NCBI GenBank assembly: GCA_002401055.1
Contig: NVRZ01000127.1
Span: 1-8,225 of the forward strand
Length of the DNA: 8,225 nt
DNA from: Bacteroidota bacterium
GTDB lineage: Bacteria; Bacteroidota; Bacteroidia; NORP154
Direction of reading: 5' to 3'
Part shown: piece by piece, positions 5,496-8,225 of the stretch
Position numbering within the stretch: position 1 is the stretch's first letter
How the letters are laid out: each line of letters begins with the position of its first letter
Made by a program: the position numbers and the translations under genes
The notes under the pieces: generated by a model
The model's database searches: none
Told to the model about the DNA's origin: nothing
What the model saw: only the letters and a program-made list of their open reading frames with translations

Positions 5496-7397
5496 ATGAT
5501 GCAGCATATTTATCCTATCATAATACTTCTCAAAAGACTTGGAATTATCATGCTGTTGTTCACATTTTGCAGAATACTTTTTCTTGCTTTCTCGATTGAC
5601 TACTTTAATGCAGACACCATTGGAGAGTGGTTATTCATTTTTATTCATGGCCTCAGATTTGATATTTCTGCGCTCTTGTACTTGAATCTCCCATTTGTCT
5701 TTTTACATATTTTGCCTCTGAAGGCGAGATCAAATCGGGCTTACCAAAAGGCAACTTTTATCCTCTTTACGGTTGTGACCACGCTGTTGCTCTTTGCAAA
5801 TTTGTCAGATGTTACCTATTTCGATTTTACCTTTAAAAGGGCGACATCAGATTCATTAATCATGTTCGCCTTGGGTGGCGACTTTATTCATTTGTTACCA
5901 AGTCTGATCCTCGATTTTTGGTATTTGATTCTCATTTGGATAGCACTAATTGTACTGGGAAATCGATTGTACAAAGGGATAAAGGTTGATTTGGGTCTTC
6001 TGGCCAAACAGAGATCCCTAATGATGAATGGTGCTATTCTGGCAATTGGAATTGCCTTAGTCATTATTGGAGGAAGGGGTGGATTGCAGTATAAGCCAAT
6101 TGGAATAATCGACGCAGGGAACAATATTTCTTCTCAAAATATGGCTCTCGTGCTTAATACACCCTTTTCAATAATGACAACTTTTGGAAAGGAGGAGCTG
6201 AGACCACCTAGTTACTTTAACAAGGAGGAGCTTAACGCAATTTATTCTCCTTTGCCAATACATGCATACAAGGGTAGCTTTTCAGATAGCTTGCCAACCA
6301 ATGTGATAATAATTATCCTGGAGAGTTTTTCAAGTGAGTATTCCGCATTTTTCAATAACAGTGAAATTGGTTACACTCCTTTTCTCGATTCCTTGGCAGC
6401 TAATTCTCTCGCGTTCAGCAATTGCTTTGCAAACGGCAAGAAGTCGATCGAAGCCATCCCGTCGATACTGGCAAGCTTACCGACTCTTATGAATAATCCT
6501 TATATAACTTCGGTATATGCAGGAAACAGATTGGAAGGATTAGCAGCTTTGTTGTCCAGAAAAAACTACTCATCAGCTTTTTATCATGGTGGAAGCAACG
6601 GCACGATGGGATATGATGCCTTTACAAGTGTGGCAGGTTTTGAAAAGTACATGGGTAGAACTGAATACGGCAATGAAGGGGACTATGATGGTAAATGGGG
6701 CATCTACGATGAGGAGTTTTTTAATTTTTTCTTGGAGAATATTAAAGAACAAAAAGAACCATTCTTTAATTGTATTGCGACCCTGTCCTCTCATCATCCA
6801 TACTCTATTCCAGATAAGTATTCTGATAGATTTGAGAAGGGAACTTTAGATATTCATCAGAGTTTAGGCTATGCTGATTTTGCGTTGAGGCGTTTCTTTG
6901 AAGAGGCATCAAAAACGGATTGGTACAACAGGACATTGTTTGTTATCACCGCTGATCATACCGAAAATTCAAAAGACCCTTACTATGTAGGAAGGGCGGG
7001 AATGTATGATATCCCATTGCTGTTTTTTAAGCCGAATTCAGATCTAAAGGGCCTGAGTTCACGTGTTACCCAGCACATAGACATCATGCCGAGCATTTTG
7101 GATTTTATTGGCTATGAAGAAGAGTATATTGCATTTGGGCAAAGTGTATTTAATAACAATGAAGGATATTCCGTGAACTTTTTAAACGAAATATATCAGT
7201 TGTACTTAGGAGATTATATGCTGCAATTTGATAGGGAAAAAAGTGTGGCCTTATTTAATTACCAAGCTGATGGAGCGCTTAAAAACAATCTTCTTGAGGA
7301 AGAGAAAGAGGGGGCTCTTGAACTTGAAACTAAATTGAAGGCAATCATACAGAGCTATAACGAAAGACTTACTTCCAACCAACTTACCGTCAAGTGA
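5496..7397 (+). CDS. LtaS-like polytopic membrane phospho-head-group transferase (sulfatase/alkaline phosphatase superfamily)
   Basis: 633 aa from the ATG at 5496; the frame is open from an ATG at 5406, but those 30 residues are mostly polar, precede the usual family N-terminus and overlap a -7 box. About five membrane segments fill residues 5-195, as in LtaS, followed by a large extracytoplasmic catalytic domain (about 265-545). Positions matching the LtaS active site: the metal-binding Glu in VIIIILESFSSEY (E276); the nucleophile in FANGKKSIEAIP (S317, Ser where S. aureus LtaS has Thr300); WGIYDEEFF (W401); SSHHPY (H433/H434); and metal-binding ITADHTE (D487/H488). LtaS enzymes transfer glycerol phosphate from phosphatidylglycerol to an acceptor outside the membrane and release diacylglycerol; related enzymes transfer other phospho-groups. 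The donor and acceptor here are unknown; Bacteroidota are not known to make lipoteichoic acid. Its TGA overlaps the GTG of the following lipid kinase, implying translational coupling. The C-terminal 90 residues are hydrophilic and acidic. Confidence 0.9.
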   Translation: MMQHIYPIIILLKRLGIIMLLFTFCRILFLAFSIDYFNADTIGEWLFIFIHGLRFDISALLYLNLPFVFLHILPLKARSNRAYQKATFILFTVVTTLLLFANLSDVTYFDFTFKRATSDSLIMFALGGDFIHLLPSLILDFWYLILIWIALIVLGNRLYKGIKVDLGLLAKQRSLMMNGAILAIGIALVIIGGRGGLQYKPIGIIDAGNNISSQNMALVLNTPFSIMTTFGKEELRPPSYFNKEELNAIYSPLPIHAYKGSFSDSLPTNVIIIILESFSSEYSAFFNNSEIGYTPFLDSLAANSLAFSNCFANGKKSIEAIPSILASLPTLMNNPYITSVYAGNRLEGLAALLSRKNYSSAFYHGGSNGTMGYDAFTSVAGFEKYMGRTEYGNEGDYDGKWGIYDEEFFNFFLENIKEQKEPFFNCIATLSSHHPYSIPDKYSDRFEKGTLDIHQSLGYADFALRRFFEEASKTDWYNRTLFVITADHTENSKDPYYVGRAGMYDIPLLFFKPNSDLKGLSSRVTQHIDIMPSILDFIGYEEEYIAFGQSVFNNNEGYSVNFLNEIYQLYLGDYMLQFDREKSVALFNYQADGALKNNLLEEEKEGALELETKLKAIIQSYNERLTSNQLTVK

Positions 7398-8225
7398 AAG
7401 AGCGTATTCTTTTTATTTGTAATCCTATATCCGGCTCCAGTATAGAGCGGTATTTCAGGAAAACTAAATCAATGAATGAGAAGTTCATCGATAAGTATCT
7501 AGATACAGATAAATATGAGTACGAGGTGCTCTTTACTGAGAAAGAGGGGCATGCTACTGAGATTTGTGCCAAGGCTATAGAGGATGGATTTAATATAATC
7601 ATTGCTGTTGGTGGTGACGGAACCCTTAATGAGGTTGCGAAAAAAGTCGTGGACACGGATATATTATTTGGAATAATACCTGCGGGTTCAGGAAATGGAT
7701 TCGCCAGGCATCTCGGTATTCCGCTTTCGTTGAAAGGCGCTCTAGGTGTAATCAATAAGCAGAAGGTGCAACGGATAGACACAATTAACATATACCCTGG
7801 TGGATCAGAGCAGAATGATGAGAACCGAAGCTTTTATATGTCCACTGCCGGAATGGGTTTTGATGCTGAAATGGCTTACCAATTCAAAACGGCAAAGACA
7901 CGTGGATTGTGGATATATGTAAAATTGGTGGTACAGCATTTTTTTACGTACACACCAAAGGAGTACGAGATACATTTAGGTGAAGAGAAGATTGTGGTTG
8001 AGGCATTCGCCATCACAGTGGCAAATGCCTCTCAATTTGGAAATAATGCCACGATTTCTCCAAATGCCAAACTCGATGATGGATTGTTGGATGTGTGCAT
8101 CTCCAGGAAATTCCCACTCTATGCCTTGCCCATGCTTGTCTATCGTTTCTTCACCGGTACAATTGATAAGAGCGGATACATAAAAGTTCATCTGGCAGAG
8201 CAGGTACGGGTTAAAATGGATTCTG
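7394..8225 (+). CDS. Diacylglycerol kinase-family lipid kinase (DgkB/YegS type), 3' end outside the window
   Basis: The 277 codons present carry all the usual motifs of the DAGK catalytic family: NPISG at 10-14, the nucleotide-binding GGDGTLNEV at 73-81, PAGSGNGFAR at 96-105, and STAGMGFDAE at 150-159 leading into the C-terminal beta-sandwich (VANASQFGNNATISPNAKLDDGLLDV). Family members are about 290-310 aa, so only a short tail should be missing. The enzyme would phosphorylate diacylglycerol (or a related lipid such as a sphingoid base, which cannot be excluded) on the cytoplasmic face using ATP. The start is GTG at 7394, overlapping the TGA of the LtaS-like gene as GTGA. It is preferred because the first downstream ATG (7472) would remove the NPxSG motif, and no in-frame ATG lies close upstream. 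Coupling to an enzyme expected to release diacylglycerol points to recycling of that lipid to phosphatidic acid. Kinase family is confident; exact substrate is inferred. Confidence 0.93.
   Translation, partial: MKERILFICNPISGSSIERYFRKTKSMNEKFIDKYLDTDKYEYEVLFTEKEGHATEICAKAIEDGFNIIIAVGGDGTLNEVAKKVVDTDILFGIIPAGSGNGFARHLGIPLSLKGALGVINKQKVQRIDTINIYPGGSEQNDENRSFYMSTAGMGFDAEMAYQFKTAKTRGLWIYVKLVVQHFFTYTPKEYEIHLGEEKIVVEAFAITVANASQFGNNATISPNAKLDDGLLDVCISRKFPLYALPMLVYRFFTGTIDKSGYIKVHLAEQVRVKMDS

Noticed and set aside
6573..6849. Open frames on both strands inside the LtaS-like catalytic domain
   Set aside because: The real frame carries conserved active-site motifs through this stretch; the others are by-products.
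7390..7791. 133-aa open frame on the minus strand
   Set aside because: It lies antisense to the well-supported lipid kinase motifs and shows no signal, domain or plausible composition; it is a shadow frame.
7976..8191. Overlapping open frames on both strands near the window end
   Set aside because: Both lie inside the lipid kinase coding region in other frames and carry no recognisable motif.
1..8225. Mobile element, CRISPR, toxin-antitoxin or defence system
   Set aside because: No transposase, integrase, nuclease, direct-repeat array or terminal inverted repeats were seen; base composition and gene style look even across the window.

Overview
The window reads as chromosomal DNA from a member of the Bacteroidota. 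The signs are AT-rich intergenic DNA, promoter-like TAnnTTTG (-7) elements instead of TATAAT boxes, no strong Shine-Dalgarno sequences, a DUF1573-type protein, and Bacteroidota-style N-termini on the lipoprotein and secreted proteins. A marine Cytophagales-like lineage is possible, but that is a guess from general protein style. No transposase, integrase, phage gene, CRISPR array, tRNA or rRNA was seen. It looks like ordinary core or lightly accessory genome rather than a mobile island.

Layout: (1) A complete Prc/Tsp-type C-terminal processing protease on the minus strand (34-2181), with a divergent promoter region (2182-2326). (2) A plus-strand run: a 181-aa lipoprotein (2327-2872), a membrane-anchored DUF1573/ASH-like protein (2936-3469), and a 100-aa secreted protein that appears to start at TTG (3481-3783). 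(3) Two minus-strand genes converge on that run: a secreted alpha/beta-hydrolase-fold protein that lacks the catalytic Ser and His (3866-4699), and a secreted 151-aa protein of unknown function (4908-5363). The 208-bp gap between them (4700-4907) carries a cluster of nested inverted repeats. (4) A plus-strand pair: a polytopic LtaS-like phospho-head-group transferase (start most likely at 5496, ending 7397) whose stop overlaps the GTG start of a diacylglycerol-kinase-family lipid kinase (7394 onward, cut by the window end).

Almost every product is exported or acts at the envelope. The clearest functional unit is the last pair. In Gram-positive bacteria LtaS uses phosphatidylglycerol and releases diacylglycerol, which a DgkB-type kinase recycles. 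A GTGA stop/start overlap joining the same two activities here suggests an envelope lipid-modification and recycling module in a Gram-negative organism, whose acceptor molecule cannot be told from sequence.

The other main points are: the probable pseudo-hydrolase; a repeated arrangement of TAnnTTTG, four bases, then tandem ATGATG in front of two genes, which predicts leaderless or nearly leaderless mRNAs; and a DUF1573-like domain that has lost the usual cysteine motif. No gap between genes exceeds 300 bases.
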